Program-made: the position numbers and the translations under genes
The notes under the pieces: model-generated
The model's database searches: none
Seen by the model: the letters and a program-made list of their open reading frames with translations, nothing else
What the model was told of the DNA's origin: nothing
Shown here: positions 38,850-47,464 of the stretch, piece by piece
How the letters are laid out: each line of letters starts with the position of its first letter
Position numbering within the stretch: the first letter of the stretch is position 1
NCBI GenBank assembly: GCA_020636225.1
Contig: JACJYI010000002.1
Coordinates: 186,001-250,000, forward strand
Reading direction: 5' to 3'
DNA length: 64,000 nucleotides
DNA from: Lewinellaceae bacterium
Lineage (GTDB): Bacteria > Bacteroidota > Bacteroidia > Chitinophagales > Saprospiraceae

Positions 38850-40955
38850 ATGGCGGAGGCTCGCAAGAACGAACTACTGGTTAACGCCTACGTTGTCCTC
38901 GGACTGGTACTGCTCGGTGCCCTGCTGATTCTGGGTCGTGTCCTGATCATCCAGTGGGTCGAGGGGGACAAGTGGCGTGAAAAGGCCGAAAAGACCCAAT
39001 TGAAATACGTGCCGGTGGAAGCCGAGAAAGGCAGCATTCTCACCTGCGATGGCGCTATCCTGGCGACCTCTGTGACCACCTATGAATTGCGGATGGACCT
39101 TCGTTCCAGCGCCATGACCGAGGAGTCGTTCCAGGAACATGTCGATTCATTGGGGTGGTATATTGCTCATCATCTGGATGGCTCCCGGTCACCAAAGGAA
39201 TGGGCCAGAGTTCTCCGGGAGCGGAGACAGGCCAAGGACCGGTATTTCCGGATCCATCCACGACTTTCTGTGGAGAAGGCAGAGATCGCCAAGACCTTCC
39301 CCCTGTTTCGGCTCGGGCAGTTCCAGGGTGGGATGATCCTGGTCGAACATCTCGAACGGCAACGCCCCTTCAAGGACCTGGCCAGCCGAACGGTCGGCTC
39401 GGTCAGGAAAGGAGCAAAGCCTGTAGGGCTGGAAGGAAAGTACCAGCAGATCATCAGCGGGGAGGACGGTATGCGTCTGATGCAACGACTGCCCGGAAAC
39501 ATCTATCTGCCCATCAATGACCTCACCGAGATATCACCCAAGCCGGGTAAGGATATTGTCACCACCCTCGACATGGGCATGCAGGATATCGCTCATCATG
39601 CATTGCTGGCCGCACTGACATCCCACTCTGCGGAGTCTGGCGTTGCCGTGGTCATGGATGTGAAAACCGGCTTTATCAAGGCCATGGTGAATCTGGACCA
39701 GGTTGACAATGGGTATGCAGAAGTGTACAATCATGCCATCGGATCTGCCGTCGAACCGGGTTCTGTGTTCAAGTTGGCCAGTTACATGGCCCTGCTGGAA
39801 GATGGCTATGTCGATCCGGATGACCAGGTTGACCTGGAGAAGGGAGAGACCAAGTTCTATGACCTGACCCTTCGGGACGCCCATGCTCACGGAATCGACA
39901 CCACCACCGTGGCCCATGCCTTTGAGATCTCTTCCAATGTTGGCATTGCCAAATTGGTCCAGCGCTACTATGGTGCTCAGCCAGAGGCCTTTATCAAGCG
40001 CTTGAAGTCATTCGGCATTGGGAGGGAGACCGGTGTTGACCTGGCCGGAGAAGCCACGCCACAACTGAAGGATCCATCCATGAAGAATGGTTGGAGCGGT
40101 GTTACTCTGCCGTGGATGTCCATGGGATATGAAGTGGAAATGACCCCGCTCCAGATACTGACCCTGTATGCTGCAGTGGCGAATGGCGGCAAAATGATGA
40201 TGCCGAAACTCGTTTCCGAGATCCAGCGTCAGGGTGAGCCCCTCAAGCAATTTCACCCGGAGGTGATCGACCGAAAGATCGCCTCAGGCAAGGTGATCCG
40301 AAACATGCAGCAGTTCCTGGAAGGGGTTGTCCTGCGGGGAACGGCCAAGGGGATGCAGACCTCCCGGTATTCCTTTGCGGGGAAGACCGGCACGGCCCAG
40401 ATCGGCTATCAGCATGGCAAGGATGTGGCCTACCGGAGTTCATTTGTAGGATATTTTCCGGTTCAATCGCCGAAGTATGCCGTGATCGTAGTCGTGACGG
40501 ATCCGCACAACGGATACTACGGCAGCGAAGTGGCCCTGCCTGTATTCAGGGAGATCGCTGATTACTGCTTTACCTCCAGGAAGGAAATGTTCCAAATGAT
40601 GGATCCGGATATTGCCCTGGAACCTGCTGATCTGCGGATTCCTCAATGGGAAGTTGGCATGCGAGAGGATTTTCACCAGATCTGCCTGGAAGCATCGGTC
40701 CCAAAGCAGGATGATGGGGAAGGCGAGTGGTCTGTGTCCAAGATCCAGGATAATGGACGACTGCACTTGCTGAATCGCATCTTTTTGGAGAAGCAGGTGC
40801 CCAATGTAGTGGGCATGGGATTGCGGGATGCCATGTATGTCCTGGAAAACAGCGGATTGAATGTCGGCGTGATCGGCGTAGGAAAGGTCCGAAAGCAGTC
40901 AATTCCCGCTGGAACAGCTGCTCGCGGTCAATATATCAAGATCTACCTGGAATGA
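38850..40955 (+). CDS. ftsI: Division-specific penicillin-binding protein (FtsI/PBP3) with PASTA domain
   Basis: 701 residues. N-terminal membrane helix at about 12-34, then the dimerisation part (WREKAEKTQLKYVPVEAEKG). The transpeptidase has Ser305 in EPGSVFKLASYMAL, the SxN motif SSNVGIAKL, and KTGT near residue 512 in FAGKTGTAQIGYQHG. The last 60 residues form one PASTA domain (VPNVVGMGLRDAMYVLENSG; IKIYLE), more like Spo VD/PBP2x than E. coli PBP3. It crosslinks septal peptidoglycan in partnership with FtsW, which is encoded in the same cluster. Confidence 0.95.
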   Translation: MAEARKNELLVNAYVVLGLVLLGALLILGRVLIIQWVEGDKWREKAEKTQLKYVPVEAEKGSILTCDGAILATSVTTYELRMDLRSSAMTEESFQEHVDSLGWYIAHHLDGSRSPKEWARVLRERRQAKDRYFRIHPRLSVEKAEIAKTFPLFRLGQFQGGMILVEHLERQRPFKDLASRTVGSVRKGAKPVGLEGKYQQIISGEDGMRLMQRLPGNIYLPINDLTEISPKPGKDIVTTLDMGMQDIAHHALLAALTSHSAESGVAVVMDVKTGFIKAMVNLDQVDNGYAEVYNHAIGSAVEPGSVFKLASYMALLEDGYVDPDDQVDLEKGETKFYDLTLRDAHAHGIDTTTVAHAFEISSNVGIAKLVQRYYGAQPEAFIKRLKSFGIGRETGVDLAGEATPQLKDPSMKNGWSGVTLPWMSMGYEVEMTPLQILTLYAAVANGGKMMMPKLVSEIQRQGEPLKQFHPEVIDRKIASGKVIRNMQQFLEGVVLRGTAKGMQTSRYSFAGKTGTAQIGYQHGKDVAYRSSFVGYFPVQSPKYAVIVVVTDPHNGYYGSEVALPVFREIADYCFTSRKEMFQMMDPDIALEPADLRIPQWEVGMREDFHQICLEASVPKQDDGEGEWSVSKIQDNGRLHLLNRIFLEKQVPNVVGMGLRDAMYVLENSGLNVGVIGVGKVRKQSIPAGTAARGQYIKIYLE

Positions 40956-40976
40956 GGATCAGGCGGTCCTGATCCT
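40955..40976. promoter_or_regulatory. Perfect hairpin between ftsI and murE
   Basis: AGGATCAGG (40955-40963) and CCTGATCCT (40968-40976) pair perfectly around CGGT. The ftsI stop codon touches its left arm. No T-run follows; an RNA stability or processing element is possible. Confidence 0.5.
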
Positions 40977-41034
40977 GGAACTATCCATTCTGTTGAAACA
41001 CCATTGATAAACACGTAAACACCTCTGGTACAAA

Positions 41035-42504
41035 TTGAAATCCCTTGAGCACATAGTAACAGGTGTGAACGTCCTGCACATTCGGGGTGATCTGGGCCAG
41101 CAACTGGCACAGGTCACTCTGGATAGCAGAGAGGTCGAGCGGGGGGCGATGTTTGTCGCATTGCGCGGTACGGTCATTGATGGACACCAGTTTATCGACA
41201 GGGCTGTCCGGTCCGGGGCAGCGGCTGTGATGGCAGAGACAACTCCTCCGGATGATCTTCCGGATGGGGTATGCTGGATCCAGGTCGCGGATACCCGGTC
41301 TGCCTTGTCTCAGGTGGCGGCCAATCTGTATGAGCACCCTTCAACCGATCTGAAACTGGTGGGTGTGACGGGGACGAATGGAAAGACATCCGTTGTATAC
41401 ATCCTCTATCAGTTGTTCACGGCGTTGGGATATCCATGCGGACTCATTTCCACCGTGGAGATCTGCTGGCCGGGACACCAGGAGCCGGCCAGGCTGACCA
41501 CCCCCGATATCCTGACCATCCAGAGACTGCTTCGTGACATGGCCAATGCCGGTGTCACCCACGTCTTCATGGAAGTGAGTTCACATGCCGTACACCAGGG
41601 CCGGATTGACGGACTGCAGTTTGCCGGAGGGGTGTTCACGAACATCACCCATGATCACCTGGACTATCACGGTACGTTCGCCAATTATATCCAGGCCAAG
41701 AAAGGCTTCTTTGATCACCTGACACGGGACGCATTTGCCCTGATCAACGAGGATGACCGCAACGGCAAAGTCATGGTACAGAATACACCGGCCCATGTGG
41801 TGACCTATGGATTGAAGACCATGGCAGAATACAAGGGTCGCATCCTGGAGAATCGCCTGGAAGGACTGTTGATGAAGATCAACGATACACAGATCGCCTG
41901 CCGTCTGGTGGGTGATTTCAATGCCTATAACCTGTTGGCGGCATACGGGACTGCGGTCCAACTGGGGATCCGGGAGGACGAAGCCATCAGGGCGTTGAGC
42001 ACTTGTGCTGGTGCCAGAGGTCGGCTGGAAGTCATTCGGCATCCGGCAGGCCGGATCGGGATCGTGGACTTTGCTCATACACCGGATGCCCTGGAAAAGG
42101 TGATCCAGACGCTTCGCGATGTACGGCAGGGTTCCACGCGAGTGATCGGCGTGGTAGGCTGCGGCGGAGATCGGGACAAGAAGAAGCGTCCGATCATGGG
42201 GGGCATCGCCTCTGCCGGATGTGATCTGGTCATGTTTACGGCAGACAACCCGCGTTCCGAGCCGGTGGATCAGATCCTGGAAGAAATGATGTCTGGCGTT
42301 GCACCAGATGACCGTGGCAAGGTCCAGGTGATCGCCGATCGTCGTCAGGCGATCCAGGTGGCGGTGCGATTGAGCAGGGCAGGGGATGTGATTCTGGTTG
42401 CCGGGAAAGGTCATGAGGCCTACCAGGAAGTGGGAGGAGTCAGGCATCCCTTTGATGATGTGCAAGTGCTGAATGAAGCACTGGAGATCCCGGTGATCTC
42501 CTGA
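41035..42504 (+). CDS. murE: UDP-MurNAc-tripeptide synthetase (meso-DAP type)
   Basis: 489 residues with a TTG start at 41035. The family N-terminus (KSLEHIVTGVNVLHIRGD) begins there, and the next ATG is far downstream. The ATP site is GVTGTNGKTSVVYILYQLF. Further marks are VSSHAVHQGRIDGLQFAGGV, NITHDHLDYHGTF, and the ligand-selecting DNPR in TADNPRSEPVDQIL, which indicates meso-diaminopimelate rather than lysine. It adds the third amino acid to UDP-MurNAc-L-Ala-D-Glu. A 9-bp hairpin lies upstream and an extended RNA fold downstream, before mraY. Confidence 0.95.
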   Translation: MKSLEHIVTGVNVLHIRGDLGQQLAQVTLDSREVERGAMFVALRGTVIDGHQFIDRAVRSGAAAVMAETTPPDDLPDGVCWIQVADTRSALSQVAANLYEHPSTDLKLVGVTGTNGKTSVVYILYQLFTALGYPCGLISTVEICWPGHQEPARLTTPDILTIQRLLRDMANAGVTHVFMEVSSHAVHQGRIDGLQFAGGVFTNITHDHLDYHGTFANYIQAKKGFFDHLTRDAFALINEDDRNGKVMVQNTPAHVVTYGLKTMAEYKGRILENRLEGLLMKINDTQIACRLVGDFNAYNLLAAYGTAVQLGIREDEAIRALSTCAGARGRLEVIRHPAGRIGIVDFAHTPDALEKVIQTLRDVRQGSTRVIGVVGCGGDRDKKKRPIMGGIASAGCDLVMFTADNPRSEPVDQILEEMMSGVAPDDRGKVQVIADRRQAIQVAVRLSRAGDVILVAGKGHEAYQEVGGVRHPFDDVQVLNEALEIPVIS

Positions 42505-42523
42505 AGAGAATACATTTCAGTTT

Positions 42524-42616
42524 GGTTCGGTACGGTGACATGGGGCGGGCAAAGGCCCGCCACCGTGTCCCTTTTACCGGGCAGCTGGAGAACGATATAA
42601 CTGAAGTACCGAAACC
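42524..42616 (+). promoter_or_regulatory. Structured RNA leader of mraY
   Basis: An outer stem joins GGTTCGGTAC (42524-42533) to GTACCGAAACC (42606-42616), ten pairs with one bulged A. Its right arm touches the mraY ATG. Inside, GACATGG plus GGCGGGC (42537-42550) pairs with GCCCGCC plus CCGTGTC (42555-42569, one bulge) on an AAAG loop, followed by CCTTTT. The inner hairpin could terminate transcription. The outer stem could hide the initiation region. No ORF is seen here. Confidence 0.55.
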
Positions 42617-43873
42617 ATGTTCACTCATCTGTTCGAATATCTCGATCGGCTTTATGATCTGCCCGGTGCAGGTCTGTTCCGCTATATTACCTTCCGGGCA
42701 GGTGCGGCGATCATTCTGTCACTGTTGATCACCATGGTCTTCGGAGCGGGGATCATCCGCAGGCTGCAACGGCTGCAGATCGGAGAATCCGTGCGGGACC
42801 TGGGGCTGAAAGGACAGAAAGAAAAGGAAGGTACCCCGACCATGGGTGGCCTGATCATCATCCTGGCCATCCTGGTGCCCAGTCTGCTCCTGTCCCGTCT
42901 GGACAATGTTTACATCCAGTTGATGCTCCTGTCCACGGTATGGATGGGTGTGATCGGTTTTATTGACGACTACATCAAGGTATTCAAGAAGAACAAGGCC
43001 GGTTTGAAGGGGATCTTCAAGGTCATCGGGCAGATCGGCCTCGGCCTGATCGTCGGTGCCATCATGCTCATGAACGATCAGGTGACCGTTCGCATGACCC
43101 TGGAGGAAGCGCAGACCGGAGGATACGAGATCACCCAGTTCTTCAATTCCTATGATCCGGATACCGATTCGGTCAAGGAGTATGTGCATGTCAAGACCAC
43201 TCTGACGAACGTGCCTTTTTTCAAGAGCAATCGCCTGGACTATAAGGATGTCCTCGGATTCCTGGGGGATAATGCCGATACCTGGGTGTGGATCATTTTC
43301 ATTCCATTCATTATCCTGATTGTCACGGCTGTCTCCAATGCAGCCAATCTGACGGATGGGCTCGATGGCCTGGCTACCGGTGTTTCCGGAATTATCGCGG
43401 CTACCCTTGGGGTCATGGCCTATGTCAGCTCCAATGCCATTTTTGCCGACTATCTGGGGATCCTCTTTCTTCCTGATTCTGCCGAGCTGGTCATTTTTGC
43501 AGCATGCCTGGTGGGCGCATGCGTCGGCTTCCTCTGGTACAATGCGTTCCCTGCCCAGATTTTCATGGGTGATACCGGAAGCCTGACACTGGGTGGGATC
43601 ATCGCCGCCTTTGCCATTGTGTTGAGAAAGGAATTACTCATTCCGCTCTTATGCGGCATATTCCTGATCGAGAATCTGTCAGTGATGATCCAGGTCGGGT
43701 ATTTCAAGTATACCCGGAAGCGATTCGGTGAGGGGAAACGAGTCTTTCTGATGGCGCCATTGCACCATCACTTCCAGAAAAAGGGTCTCCACGAGGCCAA
43801 GATCGTCGCTCGTTTCTGGATCGTTGGGATTTTGCTGGCTGTATTCACTGTCGTCACCTTGAAAATTCGCTAA
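42617..43873 (+). CDS. mraY: Phospho-MurNAc-pentapeptide translocase
   Basis: 418 residues. It makes lipid I by moving phospho-MurNAc-pentapeptide to undecaprenyl phosphate. It is polytopic, with about ten membrane helices. Conserved stretches: KEKEGTPTMGGLIIILAI, VWMGVIGFIDDYIKVFKKNK with the DD pair, NLTDGLDGLATGVSGII with the catalytic Asp region, FMGDTGSLTLGGIIA, and the cytoplasmic His-rich loop APLHHHFQKKGLHE. It is longer than the E. coli enzyme (360), with an extra loop around residues 150-205, as in other Bacteroidota. Three bases separate it from murD. Confidence 0.97.
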   Translation: MFTHLFEYLDRLYDLPGAGLFRYITFRAGAAIILSLLITMVFGAGIIRRLQRLQIGESVRDLGLKGQKEKEGTPTMGGLIIILAILVPSLLLSRLDNVYIQLMLLSTVWMGVIGFIDDYIKVFKKNKAGLKGIFKVIGQIGLGLIVGAIMLMNDQVTVRMTLEEAQTGGYEITQFFNSYDPDTDSVKEYVHVKTTLTNVPFFKSNRLDYKDVLGFLGDNADTWVWIIFIPFIILIVTAVSNAANLTDGLDGLATGVSGIIAATLGVMAYVSSNAIFADYLGILFLPDSAELVIFAACLVGACVGFLWYNAFPAQIFMGDTGSLTLGGIIAAFAIVLRKELLIPLLCGIFLIENLSVMIQVGYFKYTRKRFGEGKRVFLMAPLHHHFQKKGLHEAKIVARFWIVGILLAVFTVVTLKIR

Positions 43874-43875
43874 TC

Positions 43876-45210
43876 ATGGCAGGACAGAATATGGTCATAC
43901 TGGGAGGTGGTGAGAGCGGGGTTGCTGCAGCCCTGTTAGCTCAGGCGAAGGGATACGAGGTATTTGTCTCCGACGAGCGTCAGATCGGAGCGGTATTCAA
44001 GGAGGAACTGCTGCGGGCTGATATTGCCTTTGAGGAGGGTGGCCACTTTTCTCCGGTACTTCAGGAGGCGGACGTGGTGATCAAGAGTCCGGGCATCCCC
44101 GGCGACCACCCCCTGGTCACGAACTATCGCAGCCGGAATATCCCGGTGTGGTCAGAGATCGAGTTTGCTTCCCGGTTCATCGACGGACAAATCCTCGCCA
44201 TTACCGGTACCAATGGCAAGACCACCACGACACATCTGGTCCACCATCTCTTTGAGCATGCCGGTCGTTCAGTGGCCTGTGGCGGGAATATTGGCAATGC
44301 ACTGGCCCGGCTGGCCATGCAGCCGCCGGTTGACTGGTATATTCTGGAACTGTCCAGCTTCCAATTGGATGATATTGACCAGTTTCATCCCCGGATAGCC
44401 ATTATCCTGAATGTGACCCCTGACCATCTGGACCGATATGAGAACAATATGGCCCGATATGCAAGGGCGAAACTCCAGATTTCCCTCAACCAGACAGCCC
44501 AGGATACCCTGATCCTGCAACAAGGGAACGCCTACCTGCAGGATGGCCTGAAGGAGGCTCCGATCAGGGCGATGATCACCGAGGTGGGTCATCCGGAAGG
44601 GGAGGCTGGTGACTGGCTGTTGGTGGACGGGCACCGGTATGATCTCAGCTCGTTTGTGCTCCGGGGGACGCATAACCTGTATAACACGACCTGTGCCATT
44701 CTGGCGGCCAGGAAGGCCGGATTGACTCCGCAGGAGATCCAGGCCGCTCTTCCATCCTTCAAACCGGTCTCTCACCGCATGGAACCCATCGGTTCACGGC
44801 AGGGGGTGGATTACATCAACGATTCCAAAGCCACCAATGTCGATGCCGTCTGGTATGCCCTGCAAGCCATGAACCAACCAGTGGTCTGGATCGCCGGCGG
44901 AAAGGATAAGGGAAATGATTACACTGCCCTGATCGAACTGGCCAGGGAGAAGGTCAAGGCCCTGGTTTGCCTTGGATTGGAAACAAGCAAGCTCGAGCAA
45001 GCCTTTGATGGGATCATTCCCACCATCCTGGTCACACGTTCCATGCCCCAGGCTGTTCAGGCTGCGTGCCGTATCGCCGAGGCAGGGGATTGCGTCCTGC
45101 TCTCCCCGGCGTGCGCGAGTTTTGATCTCTTCCGGAATTATGAACATCGCGGCCAGTGCTTCCGCGAAGCCTTCCATGAACTTGAAACTGAAAACCTGCC
45201 ATGTCACTAA
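43876..45210 (+). CDS. murD: UDP-MurNAc-L-alanine:D-glutamate ligase
   Basis: 444 residues. The N-terminal Rossmann-like domain begins MVILGGGESGVAAALLA. The ATP-binding P-loop is AITGTNGKTTTTHLVHHLF near residue 110. Substrate and metal residues lie in GGNIGNALARL, ILELSSFQLDDI and ILNVTPDHLDRY, and the C-terminal domain has INDSKATNVDAVWYAL. It adds D-Glu to UDP-MurNAc-L-Ala. The 3' end overlaps ftsW by 10 bases, implying tight coupling. Confidence 0.96.
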   Translation: MAGQNMVILGGGESGVAAALLAQAKGYEVFVSDERQIGAVFKEELLRADIAFEEGGHFSPVLQEADVVIKSPGIPGDHPLVTNYRSRNIPVWSEIEFASRFIDGQILAITGTNGKTTTTHLVHHLFEHAGRSVACGGNIGNALARLAMQPPVDWYILELSSFQLDDIDQFHPRIAIILNVTPDHLDRYENNMARYARAKLQISLNQTAQDTLILQQGNAYLQDGLKEAPIRAMITEVGHPEGEAGDWLLVDGHRYDLSSFVLRGTHNLYNTTCAILAARKAGLTPQEIQAALPSFKPVSHRMEPIGSRQGVDYINDSKATNVDAVWYALQAMNQPVVWIAGGKDKGNDYTALIELAREKVKALVCLGLETSKLEQAFDGIIPTILVTRSMPQAVQAACRIAEAGDCVLLSPACASFDLFRNYEHRGQCFREAFHELETENLPCH

Positions 45211-46364
45211 GCCAAAAACTTGTTCAGAATCTTCAGGGCGACCGGGTCATCTGGACCATCGTCCTGCTCTTTGCTGCCTTGTCAGTCATTGCAGTCTACT
45301 CATCGACCAATTTGCTGGCCTACCGCGAGAAGGGGGGAGACACTGAATTCTATTTGCTGAAGCATGGCTTTTTTATTGCCGGTGGATTGCTGATCACCTA
45401 TCTGTGTTCGCTGCTCCCGTATCAGGTATTTGCCAGAATGGCCAGAATCCTGATGATCATCACGATTCCTCTTTTGCTCTATACCCTGTTCTTTGGTGTG
45501 GATGTCAACCATGCGCGGCGGTGGATCACGATCCCGATCATCAGCCTGACCTTCCAGGCATCTGACCTGGCCAAGCTGGCCCTGGTCGTCTATCTGGCAA
45601 GGGAACTCGCCAGGCGGCAGGATCAGATCAAGGACTTCCAATCTGCCTTTCTCCCGATCCTGATCCCGGTAATCCTGGTTTGCGGCTTGATCGCTCCGGC
45701 CAACCTGTCCACGGCGTTGATGCTGTTTGCCACCTCGATCCTGCTGATGATCGTCGGCCGTGTCAAGATGACCCACGTCCTGGGACTGGTGGGGGCAGGA
45801 TTGCTCCTGTTCGGAGTCTTGTTCCTGGTCGGGATGGCCTTTCCTGAACTGACACGATCAGGGACCTGGATTTCCCGGATACAGGATTTTCTTTACGACA
45901 CGGATGGAGGCTACCAGCTTCAGCAATCCAAGATCGCCATTGCGAAAGGGGGCTTTTTTGGCGAGGGTCCTGGTAACAGTATCCAGCGCAACTTCCTTCC
46001 TTCGCCATACGCTGATTTCATTTATGCCATCATCATCGAGGAATATGGCCTCTTCGGGGGCACATTCTTGTTGGGCCTCTATGTCATCCTGTTCATTCGG
46101 AGCGTGCGTTTGGTCACCTTATGCGAGGGCGCTTTCGGAGCGTTGTTGACGATGGGCATGAGCCTGTTGATCGTCCTCCAGGCCCTGGCCAATATGGCGG
46201 TATCCGTACATCTTGTACCGGTCACGGGGTTGACCCTTCCCCTGATCAGCATGGGTGGGACCTCCTTGTTGTTTTTCAGCATGTCTGCCGGTATGATCCT
46301 CAGCGTCAGCCGACAGGTGGAGCGACAGCGTATTCAATCATCCTCGGAACCCATTGCAGCATGA
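45201..46364 (+). CDS. ftsW: Peptidoglycan glycosyltransferase FtsW (SEDS family)
   Basis: 387 residues with about ten membrane helices starting with WTIVLLFAALSVIAVYSST. SEDS features: the large periplasmic loop with SKIAIAKGGFFGEGPGNSIQ, then PSPYADFIYAIIIEEYGLFG, and the late VHLVPVTGLTLPLISMGGTS block with the catalytic-region motif. It polymerises septal glycan together with FtsI (38850-40955). The first 10 bases overlap murD, and the TGA overlaps the ATG of murG. Confidence 0.95.
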   Translation: MSLSQKLVQNLQGDRVIWTIVLLFAALSVIAVYSSTNLLAYREKGGDTEFYLLKHGFFIAGGLLITYLCSLLPYQVFARMARILMIITIPLLLYTLFFGVDVNHARRWITIPIISLTFQASDLAKLALVVYLARELARRQDQIKDFQSAFLPILIPVILVCGLIAPANLSTALMLFATSILLMIVGRVKMTHVLGLVGAGLLLFGVLFLVGMAFPELTRSGTWISRIQDFLYDTDGGYQLQQSKIAIAKGGFFGEGPGNSIQRNFLPSPYADFIYAIIIEEYGLFGGTFLLGLYVILFIRSVRLVTLCEGAFGALLTMGMSLLIVLQALANMAVSVHLVPVTGLTLPLISMGGTSLLFFSMSAGMILSVSRQVERQRIQSSSEPIAA

Positions 46365-47464
46365 GATTTCTGATCGCAGGCGGAGGAACAGGCGGACATA
46401 TCTATCCGGCATTGGCGATCGCCGATGCCCTTCGGGAACTTCAGCCGGATGCTGAGTTCCTGTTCGTGGGCGCAAAAGGCCGGATGGAAATGGAGAAGGT
46501 GCCCCTGGCAGGCTATGCGATCGAGGGCCTGGACATCTCCGGCATCCAGCGTCGACTGACCTGGAAGAACCTGCTGGTGCCCATGAAAGTTGCCGGGAGC
46601 CTGATCGGGAGTATCCGCATCATTCGTCGGTTCAAGCCGGATGTCGCCATCGGCGTCGGGGGCTATGCCAGCGGGCCGGCCCTTCGGGCCGCTTCCTGGA
46701 TGGGTGTACCCATCGTTTTGCAGGAGCAGAATTCGTATGCCGGGGTCACCAACCGGATTTTGGCCCGGAGTGCGGCACTGGTCTGTGTCGCGTGGCCAGG
46801 CATGGAGCGTTTTTTTCCGAATTCCCAGATCGTCCTGACCGGGAATCCTCTTCGCGCACAGGTCAACCGGCTGGAGATTGGAGCAGCGGATGCCCGACGT
46901 CAGTTGGGACTTCATCCGGACCGGCGAACCATTCTGATCATGGGAGGCAGTCTGGGTGCCAAGGCACTGAACGAGGCTGTTCTGCATGGTGGATCCTGGC
47001 TGGCTGGACATCCCGATCATCAAATCCTCTGGCAGTGTGGCCAGGGACATGTTCAGGCATATCAGGATACGGAGGTCGCACGGATGGACCAGGTCAGCCT
47101 CCGACCGTTTCTGGATCGGATGGACCTGGCCTACGCCGCTGCAGATATCATTGTGGCACGGGCAGGCGCCCTGACGATCTCCGAGCTCTGCCAGGTGGGC
47201 AAGCCGGCGATCCTGGTGCCGTCACCTTATGTAGCCGAGGATCATCAGACCAAGAATGCCATGGCTCTGGCTCAGGCAGGTGCAGCCGTGGTCATTCCGA
47301 ATGATCAGGTCGGGGAGACATTGTTTCTGGAGATCGACAAGCTCGCCAGTGATGTCGTCCTCCGAAAGAGCATGGCAGCGCGCATGTCCGAACTGGCCCG
47401 GCCCGATGCTGCCCGGGAGATTGCCCGTCGGATTCTTTCACTCATCCAGAAAACACCGGCATGA
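46361..47464 (+). CDS. murG: UDP-GlcNAc:undecaprenyl-pyrophosphoryl-MurNAc-pentapeptide GlcNAc transferase
   Basis: 367 residues from ATG 46361, where the family signature MRFLIAGGGTGGHIYPALAI begins. The open frame reaching back to 46121 is a shadow inside ftsW. GT28 fold with two Rossmann domains: the acceptor part includes GVGGYASGPALRAASWMGVP and VLQEQNSYAGVTNRILAR, and the donor part includes IMGGSLGAKALNEAVLHGG and VARAGALTISELCQVGKPAI. It converts lipid I to lipid II at the inner face of the membrane. It overlaps ftsW and murC by ATGA. Confidence 0.96.
   Translation: MRFLIAGGGTGGHIYPALAIADALRELQPDAEFLFVGAKGRMEMEKVPLAGYAIEGLDISGIQRRLTWKNLLVPMKVAGSLIGSIRIIRRFKPDVAIGVGGYASGPALRAASWMGVPIVLQEQNSYAGVTNRILARSAALVCVAWPGMERFFPNSQIVLTGNPLRAQVNRLEIGAADARRQLGLHPDRRTILIMGGSLGAKALNEAVLHGGSWLAGHPDHQILWQCGQGHVQAYQDTEVARMDQVSLRPFLDRMDLAYAAADIIVARAGALTISELCQVGKPAILVPSPYVAEDHQTKNAMALAQAGAAVVIPNDQVGETLFLEIDKLASDVVLRKSMAARMSELARPDAAREIARRILSLIQKTPA

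Noticed and set aside
40955..40976. Intrinsic terminator between ftsI and murE
   Set aside because: The stem is perfect but no T-run follows, so it was kept only as an RNA hairpin.
41581..42465. Minus-strand ORF of 294 residues opposite murE
   Set aside because: MurE has complete ligase motifs on the plus strand; this frame is open only by composition.
46121..46360. 5' extension of murG within ftsW
   Set aside because: Out-of-frame reading of ftsW; MurG begins at ATG 46361 with MRFLIAGGGTGG.
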